Shown: positions 1 to 9,287, counted from the stretch's first letter. The stretch: 64,000 nucleotides of DNA from Bacteroidota bacterium (GCA_947450025.1 CANFTW010000007.1:1-64000), one strand, 5' to 3'. The notes: generated by a model from the letters alone, not told the origin. Made by a program: numbers and translations.

Positions 1-111
1 GAGTTAAAAATACAGATTGGAGAAAAAGAAGCTGGATGTTTGGATTTGAAAAAATTCTCAGAATTAGGTGGAATCTTTACTGGGAAAATCTCAAATTTTA
101 AGTGTAATTAA
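1..111 (+). CDS. C-terminal end of an unknown protein (partial)
   Basis: An open frame enters from the left edge and ends at TAA 109-111, giving 36 residues that finish GKISNFKCN. The piece is too short to assign to a family. It is followed directly by a strong hairpin terminator, which supports this being a real gene end and not a chance frame. Its start and function lie outside the window. Confidence 0.6.
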   Translation, partial: ELKIQIGEKEAGCLDLKKFSELGGIFTGKISNFKCN

Positions 112-116
112 CTCGT

Positions 117-150
117 AATTAATGTTTTGTAAATAAAACATTAATTTTTT
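117..150 (+). terminator. Rho-independent terminator
   Basis: A 12-bp perfect stem (117-128 with 135-146) encloses a 6-base loop and runs into six T residues (145-150). It closes the transcription unit of the gene ending at 111. Confidence 0.8.
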
Positions 151-191
151 CCATAAAATGAAAAAATAATAAATTAAATCATGATATCAGA

Positions 192-219
192 TTGTCTTCA
201 GAATTACTCTTTATATTTG
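192..219 (+). promoter_or_regulatory. Bacteroidota-type promoter for the DUF2271 gene
   Basis: TTG at 192-194 is followed after 17 bases by TATATTTG at 212-219, matching the -33/-7 consensus of the primary sigma factor of this phylum. The predicted transcript start near 225 leaves a leader of about 20 bases before the ATG at 247. Confidence 0.65.
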
Positions 220-246
220 TAACATAACATAAGTTCAAAATTTAAC

Positions 247-1074
247 ATGAAAAAACTTTTATCTAAACTTACTATTTTATCGTTAGGAATTTTCTTTTCA
301 ACGACTGGTTCAGCTCAAACAACAGGTGTGTTAACATTTACATTTACTGAAGTTCCAGTAGCCACAGCTTCTACATATCAAAGTACAGGAAAACATGATT
401 TGGCAGTTTGGATTCAAACAAGTGCAGGAGCTTTTGTGAAAACAAAATTACGTTATGCAGGTGGTGGAACAAGCGATCATTTACCAACATGGGCATCTCA
501 AGCATCATGTACAGGGGGTAGTTGTATATCAGCAGGCTGTAATACAGTAGATGGAACAACTGGAGCTACTCAGAGTTCTTTTAAAACTTATACAGTATCT
601 TGGGATGGAAAAAAAGGTGCAGCTGCAACAGGCACAGTTCAGCCTGATGGCGTTTATAAAGTAACAATTCAATCAACGTGGAATCATGGAACTGGTGGTA
701 CAGCAACTACTTCATATACTTTCACAAAAGGCCCAACTGTTGATGATCAAGCACCTGCTAATACTACAAATTTTAGTAATGTTGTTTTGCATTGGCAACC
801 AACAGGAACAGTAGGAATTGATGAAACAGCTTCTAATCCTACTATTTCAGTTGCACCAAATCCTTCAAATGGAATATTTAACGTTGATTTTAAAAACGCA
901 AACAGTATTAAAGTATTTAATGCTTTAGGTGTTTTAGTGTACGACGAAAAAATTGAACAAGCAACTGAAGGAACTAAAGCAGTTGATTTATCAAGCTTCT
1001 CGGATGGTATTTATTTTATTAATGTATCTAATGGAAAAGGATCTATTAATCATAAAATTATTTTAAATAAATAA
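247..1074 (+). CDS. T9SS-exported DUF2271 domain protein, likely flavinylated
   Basis: Secreted protein of 275 residues. Residues 1-23 form a signal peptide ending SAQ. Residues about 25-190 resemble DUF2271, including the late DG-x-YKV stretch. The last 80 residues are a T9SS sorting domain (APNPSNGIFNVDF, then DGIYFINVSNG). Residues 102-111 read DGTTGATQSS, which matches the [S/T]GATx[S/T] motif where ApbE attaches FMN by a phosphoester bond; Thr108 would be the acceptor. Three cysteines (88, 93, 98) sit just before this motif. DUF2271 proteins are known neighbours of ApbE and flavin-based redox proteins, and apbE lies convergent 66 bp downstream. The inference is an extracellular or cell-surface flavoprotein in electron transfer. 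The T9SS tail is clear; the DUF2271 assignment rests on motif and context. Confidence 0.8.
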   Translation: MKKLLSKLTILSLGIFFSTTGSAQTTGVLTFTFTEVPVATASTYQSTGKHDLAVWIQTSAGAFVKTKLRYAGGGTSDHLPTWASQASCTGGSCISAGCNTVDGTTGATQSSFKTYTVSWDGKKGAAATGTVQPDGVYKVTIQSTWNHGTGGTATTSYTFTKGPTVDDQAPANTTNFSNVVLHWQPTGTVGIDETASNPTISVAPNPSNGIFNVDFKNANSIKVFNALGVLVYDEKIEQATEGTKAVDLSSFSDGIYFINVSNGKGSINHKIILNK

Positions 1075-1090
1075 TTTTATGATTTTAAAT

Positions 1091-1123
1091 AAAAAAAAGG
1101 TTAGCGTTAGCTAACCTTTTTTT
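1091..1123. terminator. Bidirectional terminator
   Basis: The stem GGTTAGC (1099-1105) pairs with GCTAACC (1110-1116) around a 4-base loop. It is flanked by an A tract before and a T tract after, so it can end both the DUF2271 gene (+) and apbE (-), which converge here. Confidence 0.85.
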
Positions 1124-1140
1124 ATGCTCTTAAGCTTCGT

Positions 1141-2145
1141 TTATTCTTTTTCAGAAACAAGAGTTGATATGCCAGGCGTTTCATAAATTTGATAATTGCC
1201 TTGATCATCAGAATAAATTAAATAAGCTTGTAGTTCAGGATGATTCTTTAAAAATTCCTTAGCTTTCTCAAGTCCCATTACTAAAATGCCTGTTGCATTA
1301 GCATCTGATGAAATACATTCTTTCGAAAAAACGGAGGCGCTTAATAAATTATTTTTGGTTGGATAACCTGTTTTGGGATCAAGATGGTGATGATATTTTA
1401 TGCCGTCTTCTAAAATAAATCGTCTGTAATTTCCAGAAGTTGCTACCGCTAAATTTTCGAGTTTAACAATTGCTTTAAAATCATTTGTTCCTTCTTTATT
1501 GTCGATTGGTTTTTCAATACCTATTTTCCAGTTATCGCCATTTGGTTTTTTGTTTTTTGCAAATACTTCGCCACCAATTTCAACGATATAGGATTTTATA
1601 CCTTTTGAATTCAAAAAATTAGAGACTACATCAACAGAGTAACCTTGTGCAAAGGCATTAAAATCTAAAGCAACTCGCGGGTCTTTTTTAATTATTTTAT
1701 GACCTTTTAAGCTAATTAAATCAAATCCTACAAATTGAAGAATACTGTCAATTTTTGATTTTTCAATTTTTTGTTTCTTTCCTGGTCCAAATCCCCATGC
1801 GTTAACTAATGGGTAAACTGTGGGATCAAAGGCTCCGTTAGTATTTTTCCAAACTTCTTTAGCTTTATTGAAACAGGTAATAAAATACTGATCAACGACC
1901 ACTTTTTTATCATTAGCATTTATCCTTGAAATAATAGAATTAGGAATATAGGTTGATACCGATTTATCAAAATCTGCAAGTATTTTTTCTATTTCTGGCT
2001 GTAAATCTCGATTTAAAGAATCAAAATAAGTAATGTGATAGGTTGTTCCTTGAGCAAACCCCTCAAGTTTAATAGGTTCATCTTGTGCTGTTAAAAATGA
2101 ACATAAAGAGATTGTAAAACAAAGTGTGCTTATTATTTTTTTCAT
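1141..2145 (-). CDS. apbE: FAD:protein FMN transferase ApbE
   Basis: Transfers FMN from FAD to a threonine or serine of exported target proteins. The chosen start gives 334 residues beginning MKKIIST, so that a signal peptide (1-20, ending TAQ) sits at the N-terminus; an in-frame ATG 12 codons earlier would bury it. Family motifs occur in order: DFNAFAQGYSVD (161-172), VEIGGEV (188-194), VATSGNYRRF (234-243), HLDPKTGYP (254-262) and SSDANATGILVMG (279-291, the Mg-binding region). No lipobox cysteine follows the signal, so the enzyme is probably a soluble periplasmic protein. The neighbouring convergent gene at 247-1074 encodes a probable substrate. Confidence 0.95.
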   Translation of the reverse strand: MKKIISTLCFTISLCSFLTAQDEPIKLEGFAQGTTYHITYFDSLNRDLQPEIEKILADFDKSVSTYIPNSIISRINANDKKVVVDQYFITCFNKAKEVWKNTNGAFDPTVYPLVNAWGFGPGKKQKIEKSKIDSILQFVGFDLISLKGHKIIKKDPRVALDFNAFAQGYSVDVVSNFLNSKGIKSYIVEIGGEVFAKNKKPNGDNWKIGIEKPIDNKEGTNDFKAIVKLENLAVATSGNYRRFILEDGIKYHHHLDPKTGYPTKNNLLSASVFSKECISSDANATGILVMGLEKAKEFLKNHPELQAYLIYSDDQGNYQIYETPGISTLVSEKE

Positions 2146-2273
2146 GGTTCTGTAGTCTATATCATCTATGCTCACAAACAATTGTTATTAAGGTCTTTAC
2201 GTAAAATAGTAATGAAATAGTTGTGTTTTTTTAAATCCCTCTAAAATAATTAAATATTTAGAAAAACATATAG

Positions 2274-2302
2274 TTATTAAACAAATAAAGTCAATATCTT
2301 TG
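2274..2302 (+). promoter_or_regulatory. Probable promoter of the O-antigen-like locus
   Basis: TATCTTTG (2295-2302) is an exact -7 match and TTA (2274-2276) lies 18 bases upstream in the -33 position. It precedes the first exporter gene by about 50 bases. A second -7-like box, TATTTTTG, lies at 2336-2343, only 7 bases before the TTG start. Confidence 0.5.
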
Positions 2303-2350
2303 GGCATATAGGCGCTTTAAAATACAGACTTCTTTTATTTTTGTAATACC

Positions 2351-3184
2351 TTGAATACCGAAAAAGTAATAATTGACCCCACTTTGAGTTCTTTCCTTTC
2401 TATTAAGGATGTGCTTCGATATAAGAGTTTACTTAATAATCTTGCTAAACGAGACTTTTTGGTTCGTTATAAGCAAGCTTTTGCTGGTATTATGTGGGCA
2501 TTAGTAAAGCCTTTAATTAATATTATTGTTTTTGGGTACCTCTCTAGTAAAATTAATAATACAACCAATACCACAACCAATTTTCTATATGTAGCTTCTG
2601 CAATGTTATTATGGCAGTTGTTTTCAAATGTGTTTAACGACGTCAGTAACTCCATAATCGGAAACTCTAATTTGTTCTCAAAGGTATATTTCCCGAAAAT
2701 TATTATTCCATTAAGTACCATTTTAGTATGCATGGTTGATTTTTTAATTTCATTATTAATTTTAGTGGTTTTATTTATTATTTCTGGCCAACAAATTCAT
2801 TGGCAAATTATTTTAGCGCCTTTTTTTATAGCATTAACTTTAATAAATGGCTTCGGGATTGGACTATATTTTGCCACTATTAATGTAAAATATAGAGACG
2901 TGAAATTTATTGTGCCTGTTATTTTACAAATTGGAATGTTTGTTAGCCCTGTTATTTTACCGACTTTAAAATATTTAGGCCCGCTTCCTGAATGGTTACG
3001 ATGTGTTTTTTGTTTAAACCCAATGGTTGGAGCTATTGATGGTTTTAAATATGCTTTGTTTGGAGGAGATGCTGTTTATAATATCTATTATTTTGTGTTA
3101 TCAATATGCGTTTCTATTTTATTTCTGTTTATAGGAGTGAAGTACTTTTATAAATTTGAACGTAATTTTGTAGATTATATCTAG
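2351..3184 (+). CDS. wzm: ABC-2 type polysaccharide export permease (Wzm-like)
   Basis: Membrane subunit that exports a finished lipid-linked polysaccharide across the inner membrane. The 277-residue protein has a cytoplasmic start with the family motif RDFLVRYKQAFAGIMWALVK (34-53), then about six membrane segments, including one around the conserved region FIVPVILQIGMFVSPVILP. The start codon is TTG; no ATG lies upstream in frame. The stop shares one base with the GTG start of the ATPase gene, so the two subunits are probably translationally coupled. Length and topology are typical of Wzm/TagG/RfbD proteins. Confidence 0.92.
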   Translation: MNTEKVIIDPTLSSFLSIKDVLRYKSLLNNLAKRDFLVRYKQAFAGIMWALVKPLINIIVFGYLSSKINNTTNTTTNFLYVASAMLLWQLFSNVFNDVSNSIIGNSNLFSKVYFPKIIIPLSTILVCMVDFLISLLILVVLFIISGQQIHWQIILAPFFIALTLINGFGIGLYFATINVKYRDVKFIVPVILQIGMFVSPVILPTLKYLGPLPEWLRCVFCLNPMVGAIDGFKYALFGGDAVYNIYYFVLSICVSILFLFIGVKYFYKFERNFVDYI

Positions 3185-4440
3185 TGGGTAAAAATACTGT
3201 TATAAAAGTTGAACATTTAACTAAGCAATATTTGCTTAATAAAAGTCTATTACCTAAAAGTGATACGCTTTATGGTAGTTTTTTAAATGGATTACGGCAT
3301 GTCAAAAACCTTTCTCAAAAACAACAAAAAGAAGAGTTTTTGGCACTTCAAGATGTTTCTTTTGAAATAGAACGTGGCGATAGGGTAGGGATAATTGGAA
3401 GAAATGGAGCAGGAAAATCTACTTTATTAAAAATATTATCTCGAATTACACCACCAACAAAAGGAAGGATTGAGTATACAGGCAGGATGGCCTCTTTATT
3501 AGAGGTTGGCACTGGCTTTCATGGAGATTTATCGGGTAGAGAAAATATTTATTTAAACGGATCTATTTTAGGCATGAATAAACATGAAATAGATCGAAAG
3601 TTTGATGAAATAGTAGCCTTTAGCGAAATCGAAAAATTTATTGATACTCCAGTGAAACGATATAGCAGTGGGATGTATGTTCGGTTGGCTTTTGCAGTTG
3701 CTGCTCACCTTGAGCCAGATATTTTAATTGTAGATGAAGTGTTAGCTGTTGGAGATGCTGCTTTTCAAAAAAAATGTTTGGGTAAAATGAAAGATGTGTC
3801 AAGTAGTGGACGTACTATTTTATTTGTTAGCCATCAAATGTCGGCTATTCAAAATCTTTGTGATAAATGCCTATATCTAAAAAATGGTAAAGTTGTTGAT
3901 TTTGGTGTTTCGGAAAAAATTATCCCTCAATATTTGCTTTCTTCTCAGGCACTTAATTCAATCGTTTTATCTGATTTAGTTGATCGTTCTGGAAATGGAA
4001 TACTAAAGTTTTTGTCTATTAAATATAAAGATGGGAATGGCTCAGTCATTACAAGTGCTATTGCAGGTTCAAGTTTAAATATTGAGTTTGAGATTTTATC
4101 ATCTGCCTCATCTGTTTTATCAAATATTAATATTACTGTTGGAATTGATGATGAACATGCCCAAAGAATTACACAATTAAATAATAACAATACCAATCAG
4201 ATTTTTAATCAGGTATTGCCAGGTGTGTTTAAAGTTCATATTAACATACCTGTTTTGCCATTTAAAGGTGGAAGGTATACTATATCTTTATTCGCATCTG
4301 TTAATGGAGACATTGCTGATTGGATTCAAGAAGCTACCGTTTTAGATATTGAAAGTGGCGATTTTTTCAAAACTGGAAGATTGCCAGATGAAGGGCAAGG
4401 AAGTGTTTATGTTGACCATAATTTTTCTTTACTTAGCTAA
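3184..4440 (+). CDS. wzt: ABC polysaccharide export ATPase with C-terminal carbohydrate-binding domain (Wzt-like)
   Basis: Energises export with the Wzm-like permease just upstream. Walker A GRNGAGKST is at 72-80, followed by signature YSSGMYVRLAFA, Walker B ILIVDEVLAVGD and the H-loop FVSHQM. After about residue 250 comes a 150-residue beta-rich extension of the Wzt C-terminal type, which in known systems binds the modified non-reducing end of the chain before export. Start is GTG, overlapping the previous stop by one base. The extension implies a capped polymer; a candidate capping methyltransferase is encoded at 6280-7098. Confidence 0.93.
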   Translation: MGKNTVIKVEHLTKQYLLNKSLLPKSDTLYGSFLNGLRHVKNLSQKQQKEEFLALQDVSFEIERGDRVGIIGRNGAGKSTLLKILSRITPPTKGRIEYTGRMASLLEVGTGFHGDLSGRENIYLNGSILGMNKHEIDRKFDEIVAFSEIEKFIDTPVKRYSSGMYVRLAFAVAAHLEPDILIVDEVLAVGDAAFQKKCLGKMKDVSSSGRTILFVSHQMSAIQNLCDKCLYLKNGKVVDFGVSEKIIPQYLLSSQALNSIVLSDLVDRSGNGILKFLSIKYKDGNGSVITSAIAGSSLNIEFEILSSASSVLSNINITVGIDDEHAQRITQLNNNNTNQIFNQVLPGVFKVHINIPVLPFKGGRYTISLFASVNGDIADWIQEATVLDIESGDFFKTGRLPDEGQGSVYVDHNFSLLS

Positions 4441-4488
4441 TTATCAATAATATATTTATCAATTTGATGAATTATTTTATTATACCTC

Positions 4489-5211
4489 ATGATACAGAAA
4501 ATAATAAATAGAATCAAAAATATTGCTAATCGGTTTAATTTTTCTAATAATCAAATATTAGGAACATTTATAAAAAAGGAAAATGTAACCTTAAGTAATG
4601 TTGAAATTAAATTAGGCGTTAAAGCAAAACTCACTTTATTAGAAGGTGTTAAAATTCATAATTATAAAATTGTTATTGAAGAGGGTGAATTAATTATAGG
4701 TGAAAACACTATTCTTGAGCAAGGTAATAGCAGTTTAATTCCTTCTATTTATATTAGTTCTGGAAAATTAGAGATAGGTCATCATAATGTTATTAAAGCT
4801 GAATTTTGTATCAGATTCGAAGGGCATTGTACTATTGGTAATTATAATTGCTTAAATGAATTAACAGAAGTTAGATGTGATGAAAGAATAGATATTGGAG
4901 ATTTTAATTTAATTTCATATGAATGTATGATTTATGATACAAATACTCATTGCATCTATCCTCCAATTCAGAGACGAAAAATAACAACTCAGGACTTCCC
5001 TGCAATAGGCATTGAACGCGAAAAACCAATGACTAAACCTATTATTATCGGAAATGATTGTTGGATTGGGAAAAGAGCTGTTGTTTTAAAAGGATGCATC
5101 ATTGGAAACGAAGCAATATTATCGGCATGTAGCGTCGTTACAAAATCAGTTCCCGCTCATCATATGGCGTATGGTAATCCGGCCCTAATAAAATCAAAAG
5201 TTAATTCATAA
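4489..5211 (+). CDS. Left-handed beta-helix acyltransferase
   Basis: A 240-residue protein with hexapeptide repeats throughout (for example IVIEEGELIIGENTILEQG, then IGNYNCLNELTEV). The C-terminal third carries the classical transferase stretch IIIGNDCWIGKRAVVLKGC followed by SVPAHHMAYGNPA. Such enzymes O- or N-acylate sugars with acyl-CoA. The N-terminal half is weaker in repeats than usual and lacks a recognisable nucleotide-sugar domain, so the acceptor is unknown. It lies 48 bp after wzt and 9 bp before the next glycosyltransferase, inside the operon. Confidence 0.82.
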   Translation: MIQKIINRIKNIANRFNFSNNQILGTFIKKENVTLSNVEIKLGVKAKLTLLEGVKIHNYKIVIEEGELIIGENTILEQGNSSLIPSIYISSGKLEIGHHNVIKAEFCIRFEGHCTIGNYNCLNELTEVRCDERIDIGDFNLISYECMIYDTNTHCIYPPIQRRKITTQDFPAIGIEREKPMTKPIIIGNDCWIGKRAVVLKGCIIGNEAILSACSVVTKSVPAHHMAYGNPALIKSKVNS

Positions 5212-5220
5212 ACTCTATTT

Positions 5221-6144
5221 ATGAGGACTTTAGCACCTATCATATTATTTGTTTTCAATAGACCTGAGCATACTAGAAAAACATTGTTAAGTCTTAAAGA
5301 AAATGAATTAGCAAAAGATTCCTTATTGATTATATATGTAGATGGACTTAAATTTAACTCTACCGAAGAACAAAAGGAGAGGAATGAGGCTGTGAAAAAA
5401 GTTATTCGAGAAGAGGTTTGGTGTAAAGAAGTCGTCATTATTGAATCAGAAAATAATAAAGGCTTAGCTAAATCTATTGTTGATGGCGTTACGGAAAATG
5501 TTAGGAAATATGGGAAAGTTATTGTTTTGGAGGATGATTTAATTACTGATAGATTTTTTTTGAAATTCATGAATGATGGTTTGGATATGTATGAATTTGA
5601 AGATAGTGTAGCTTGTATTTCGGGCTATATTTATCCTGTAAAAAACATATTACCAAATACATTTTTTATAAAAGGAGCCGATTGCTGGGGATGGGCTACG
5701 TGGGAAAGATCTTGGAATTTATATGATGATAATGGGTCTCGTTTATTAGAGCAATTAGAGGATAAAAAGCTCTCATTTGATTTTAATTTTTTTAATTCTT
5801 ATCCATATATTGATATGCTAAAGGATCAAATAGATAAGAAAAATAATTCATGGGCAATTTTGTGGTATGCATCAGCATATTTGAGAAATAAATTAACACT
5901 TTATCCTGGGAAATCATTAATACAAAATATTGGAATTGATGGTTCTGGTATTCATAGTGGAGAATCAAATTTGTTTGACGTTGAAATTTTAAATCAGGAA
6001 GTGATTCTTGAAAAAATCCCAGTACTAGAAAATGTTTCTGCGAAAAAAAATATTTCTGAATATTTTCATGTCATTTTTAAAGTTAATAAAGTTACTTTTT
6101 TAAAACGGATTTATTCAAAGCTCATATCTAAGTTTATAAGCTAA
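5221..6144 (+). CDS. Glycosyltransferase, GT-A fold
   Basis: The 307-residue protein starts with APIILFVFNRPEHTRKTLLS, typical of a GT2/GNT-I-like family found in capsule loci. The metal-binding acidic motif is VIVLEDDL (about 100-107). The acceptor-side motif GADCWGWATWERSWNLYD is strongly conserved in the family. No membrane segment is visible. It probably adds one sugar in the repeat unit of the locus; donor and linkage cannot be read from the sequence. Confidence 0.85.
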   Translation: MRTLAPIILFVFNRPEHTRKTLLSLKENELAKDSLLIIYVDGLKFNSTEEQKERNEAVKKVIREEVWCKEVVIIESENNKGLAKSIVDGVTENVRKYGKVIVLEDDLITDRFFLKFMNDGLDMYEFEDSVACISGYIYPVKNILPNTFFIKGADCWGWATWERSWNLYDDNGSRLLEQLEDKKLSFDFNFFNSYPYIDMLKDQIDKKNNSWAILWYASAYLRNKLTLYPGKSLIQNIGIDGSGIHSGESNLFDVEILNQEVILEKIPVLENVSAKKNISEYFHVIFKVNKVTFLKRIYSKLISKFIS

Positions 6145-6279
6145 ATCACGCTATATGTATCGTATATATTAATCATTTCTTCATTTTTTTTTTTAAATTT
6201 ACCCAACATTAATTATTTAAAACATTTCTTATTTAATCATGAGATGATTTATTAAATACTAAATTGAAAAATTATTATT

Positions 6280-7098
6280 TTGAAAAATATTATTAAATTT
6301 CTTGTTCCAGATTTCATTCTTAAGAAATATCATGCATATAGATATACTAAAAATGATGCCTATGGATGGAGTGGTGATTATTCATCTTGGCAAGAGGTAA
6401 TGAATATTTCAACTGGTTATAATGCTGATGAAATTTTTAATAGAGTTGATAAGGGATTAACAGAAGTTATTAATGGCCGCGCAGCATTTGAAAGAGATAG
6501 CGTGGCATTTAAAGAATTAATTTATAGTGAAGATTTACTTAAATTATTTAAAACTATTTCAAATGAGCATCATAACCATTTACGTTTAATTGATTTTGGA
6601 GGTGCTTTAGGAAGTATTTATTACCAATATAGAAAGTTGTTATCTGGTGTAGTAATTAATTGGTCAGTGGTTGAGCAAGGTGAATTTGTTAGAATTGGCA
6701 TTCAGAAATATAGTAATCAGGAAATTAATTTTTTTTATACAATTGACGAAGCTTTAAATTCAGGAAAGCAAGATGTTTTATTTATGTCTTCGGTATTGGC
6801 CTATTTACCTGATCCTGAAAGTTTTTTAAAGCAGATGATAGAGTACAAAATTAAATATATTGTTTTATATCGAACGGCATTTGTGCAAAGAGAAAAGCCA
6901 CTTTTAACATTACAGCAGGTCCCTCCAGAGTTTTATAATGCATCGTATCCTGCATGGTTTTTTAACGAAAAAAAAATCAAATCTATTTTGGAGCAATATT
7001 ATACAATGGTAGATAGCTTTGATGGAGATATAGAAACCACCTTAAAGGTTGGTAAAAATGATTGCTATTGGAAATGTTTAGTTTTTAAATTAAAATAA
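6280..7098 (+). CDS. Putative methyltransferase, TIGR04325/LIC12133 family
   Basis: A 272-residue protein whose N-terminal half has the family hallmark YGWSGDYSSWQEV, STGYNA and a later GRAAFERDSVAF. The SAM-binding region follows as LRLIDFGGALGSIYYQYR (about 100-117). Members are found in surface polysaccharide loci of Leptospira and Bacteroidota. TTG is the start codon. The stop overlaps the ATG of the next gene by one base. A role in O-methylating the glycan, perhaps as the terminal cap read by the Wzt C-terminal domain, is an inference from context. Confidence 0.8.
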   Translation: MKNIIKFLVPDFILKKYHAYRYTKNDAYGWSGDYSSWQEVMNISTGYNADEIFNRVDKGLTEVINGRAAFERDSVAFKELIYSEDLLKLFKTISNEHHNHLRLIDFGGALGSIYYQYRKLLSGVVINWSVVEQGEFVRIGIQKYSNQEINFFYTIDEALNSGKQDVLFMSSVLAYLPDPESFLKQMIEYKIKYIVLYRTAFVQREKPLLTLQQVPPEFYNASYPAWFFNEKKIKSILEQYYTMVDSFDGDIETTLKVGKNDCYWKCLVFKLK

Positions 7099-8141
7099 TG
7101 AAATTAAATTTTGTAACACTTTTTAATTCAAGCTACTTAACCAGAGGATTGGTTCTTTATGAGTCATTATTAAAACATTGTCCAGATTTTCATTTATACG
7201 TCGTAGCATTTGATGATGTTACTTACAACTATTTTCAATTAAATCCTCATAAAAACCTAACGGCTATTTCATTGAGTCAGTTTGAGGATGAAAAGTTATT
7301 ATCGGTAAAGTCTTCTCGGTCATCTGGTGAATATTGTTGGACATGCACCGCATCAACTATATTATATTGTATTAATACTTACCAATTAAATCACTGCGTT
7401 TATATTGATGCGGATATGTGTTTTTATTCAAATCCTCAATCTTTGTTTGACGAATGGGGTGATAAATCAGTATTAATTACCGAACATCGTTATACTCCTG
7501 AATATGATCATTGTGAAGAAAGTGGCATTTATTGTGTTCAATTTGTTGGATTTAAAAATGATGTTGATGGTATTACAGCCCTGAAATATTGGAGGGAATC
7601 TTGTATTAATTGGTGTTATGCTAGAGTGGAAGATGGCAAATTTGGAGATCAGAAATATTTAGATGATTGGACGACTCGATTTAATAACGTTCATGTGTTG
7701 AATCATTTAGGTGGTGGCATAGCTCCTTGGAATATTCAGCAATATGAATTTAAGATTGATAAAAAGAATGTGTTTGGTATAGAAAAACGAACTGGTAATA
7801 AATTTGAACTTGTTTTTATTCATTTTCATGGCCTAAAGTTTTATGATAACAATATCGTTTCTATAGCTCCATCCGAATATGAGTTAGAAAAATATCTAAT
7901 TACTTTGTTTTTTAAACCTTATGTTGGTTTATTAATGAGTCAGAAAAGTCGTATTTTTAAGACAGATTCAAGTTTTAACCCAAATGGTTCAGCAGGCAAA
8001 GCACCTTATAAAAGGTTGAATTTCAGAGCCATTAAAGAATATTATATAGAAGGTATTAAAAATAGTAGACGTAACATATTGGGAATGTACTTAATAAAAA
8101 AAATTAAACATCATTATTTTTTTAACGCATTAGATTTATAA
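7098..8141 (+). CDS. Glycosyltransferase, GT8-like nucleotide-sugar transferase
   Basis: The 347-residue protein begins MKLNFVTLFNSSYLTRGLVL, a GT-A nucleotide-binding start, and has the DxD motif in VYIDADMCFYSNP (about 97-109). Downstream features GGGIAPWNI and FIHFHGLKF resemble the conserved histidine-containing end of related putative glycosyltransferases. It is coupled to the methyltransferase gene by a TAATG overlap. Sugar specificity is unknown. Confidence 0.78.
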   Translation: MKLNFVTLFNSSYLTRGLVLYESLLKHCPDFHLYVVAFDDVTYNYFQLNPHKNLTAISLSQFEDEKLLSVKSSRSSGEYCWTCTASTILYCINTYQLNHCVYIDADMCFYSNPQSLFDEWGDKSVLITEHRYTPEYDHCEESGIYCVQFVGFKNDVDGITALKYWRESCINWCYARVEDGKFGDQKYLDDWTTRFNNVHVLNHLGGGIAPWNIQQYEFKIDKKNVFGIEKRTGNKFELVFIHFHGLKFYDNNIVSIAPSEYELEKYLITLFFKPYVGLLMSQKSRIFKTDSSFNPNGSAGKAPYKRLNFRAIKEYYIEGIKNSRRNILGMYLIKKIKHHYFFNALDL

Positions 8142-8201
8142 TAAAGATAATACGATTGAAGTATAAATTAGAATAACAAAAACAGGATAATTTCTTATAA
8201 A

Positions 8202-9287
8202 ATGATTGAATACGAGAACTTAAATAATTTGAATAAACCATTATTTGAAGAATATAAAACAGCCTTTAATGAAGTATTAGAAAGTGGTTGGTATGTTTTA
8301 GGTAATAAAGTTAAAGAATTTGAAAATCAATTTGCGAGTTATTGCAATACCTTACATTGTGTAGGTGTGGCAAATGGGTTGGATGCTTTGAATTTATCTT
8401 TACGTGCTTTTGGATTCGAACGTGGTAGCGAGGTTTTAGTTCCATCAAATACATATATAGCAACCATTTTATCCATCGTTGATAATGGCTTACAACCTGT
8501 ATTAGTTGAACCAAATATTCATACGTATAATATTGATCCTGAATTGTTAGAACAAGCAATTACATCAAAAACTAAAGCCATTATGGTGGTGCATTTGTAT
8601 GGCAAGGTTTGCGAGATGGACCCTATTTTATCAATTGCTAAAAAACATAATTTAAAGGTTATTGAAGATTGTGCTCAATCTCATGGAGCAAAGTATAAAG
8701 GTCATTTATCTGGCAGTTTTGGAGATTACGCAGCCCATAGTTTTTATCCAACTAAAAATTTAGGAGCATTAGGCGATGCGGGTGCCGTTACAACTAATTC
8801 AGATGATTTAGCCAAAAAAATTAGAATTTTAAGAAATTATGGTTCTGAAGTAAAATATTATAATGACGTTGTTGGGGTTAATTCAAGATTAGATGAATTA
8901 CAAGCAGCTTTATTACTAGTTAAATTGAAATACATGGAACAAATTACATTGCATAAACGTGAATTAGCTTCTGTTTATGTAAATGGATTGAAATCTGATT
9001 TCATTAAACCTCAGATTCATAAAGATTATTATGATGTGTTTCATATTTTTAATATTAGACATTCTAAAAGAGATGCGTTAAGAGATTATTTATTGAAACA
9101 TGATATAAAAACAGAAATTCATTATCCTTTAGCTCCTAACAAGCAAAAAGCAATGATTGGAATACTCGATAAACAGAATACGCCAATTGCAGAAGAAATT
9201 CATCAAACAACACTAAGCCTTCCTATTTCCTATTTTCACACCAAAGAAACTATTCAAAAGGTAGTGGATGTTATGAATTCATTTTAA
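8202..9287 (+). CDS. DegT/DnrJ/EryC1/StrS-family sugar aminotransferase
   Basis: PLP-dependent transaminase of a nucleotide-linked keto sugar, 361 residues. The PLP lysine lies in [17 protein letters not shown] and the cofactor aspartate in [11 protein letters not shown]. The opening [15 protein letters not shown] is typical of the FdtB/QdtB branch that makes dTDP-3-amino sugars, but no FdtA-type ketoisomerase was seen nearby, so the exact product is open. It begins a run of genes that continues with a glycosyltransferase one base after its stop. Confidence 0.9.
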   Translation: MIEYENLNNLNKPLFEEYKTAFNEVLESGWYVLGNKVKEFENQFASYCNTLHCVGVANGLDALNLSLRAFGFERGSEVLVPSNTYIATILSIVDNGLQPVLVEPNIHTYNIDPELLEQAITSKTKAIMVVHLYGKVCEMDPILSIAKKHNLKVIEDCAQSHGAKYKGHLSGSFGDYAAHSFYPTKNLGALGDAGAVTTNSDDLAKKIRILRNYGSEVKYYNDVVGVNSRLDELQAALLLVKLKYMEQITLHKRELASVYVNGLKSDFIKPQIHKDYYDVFHIFNIRHSKRDALRDYLLKHDIKTEIHYPLAPNKQKAMIGILDKQNTPIAEEIHQTTLSLPISYFHTKETIQKVVDVMNSF

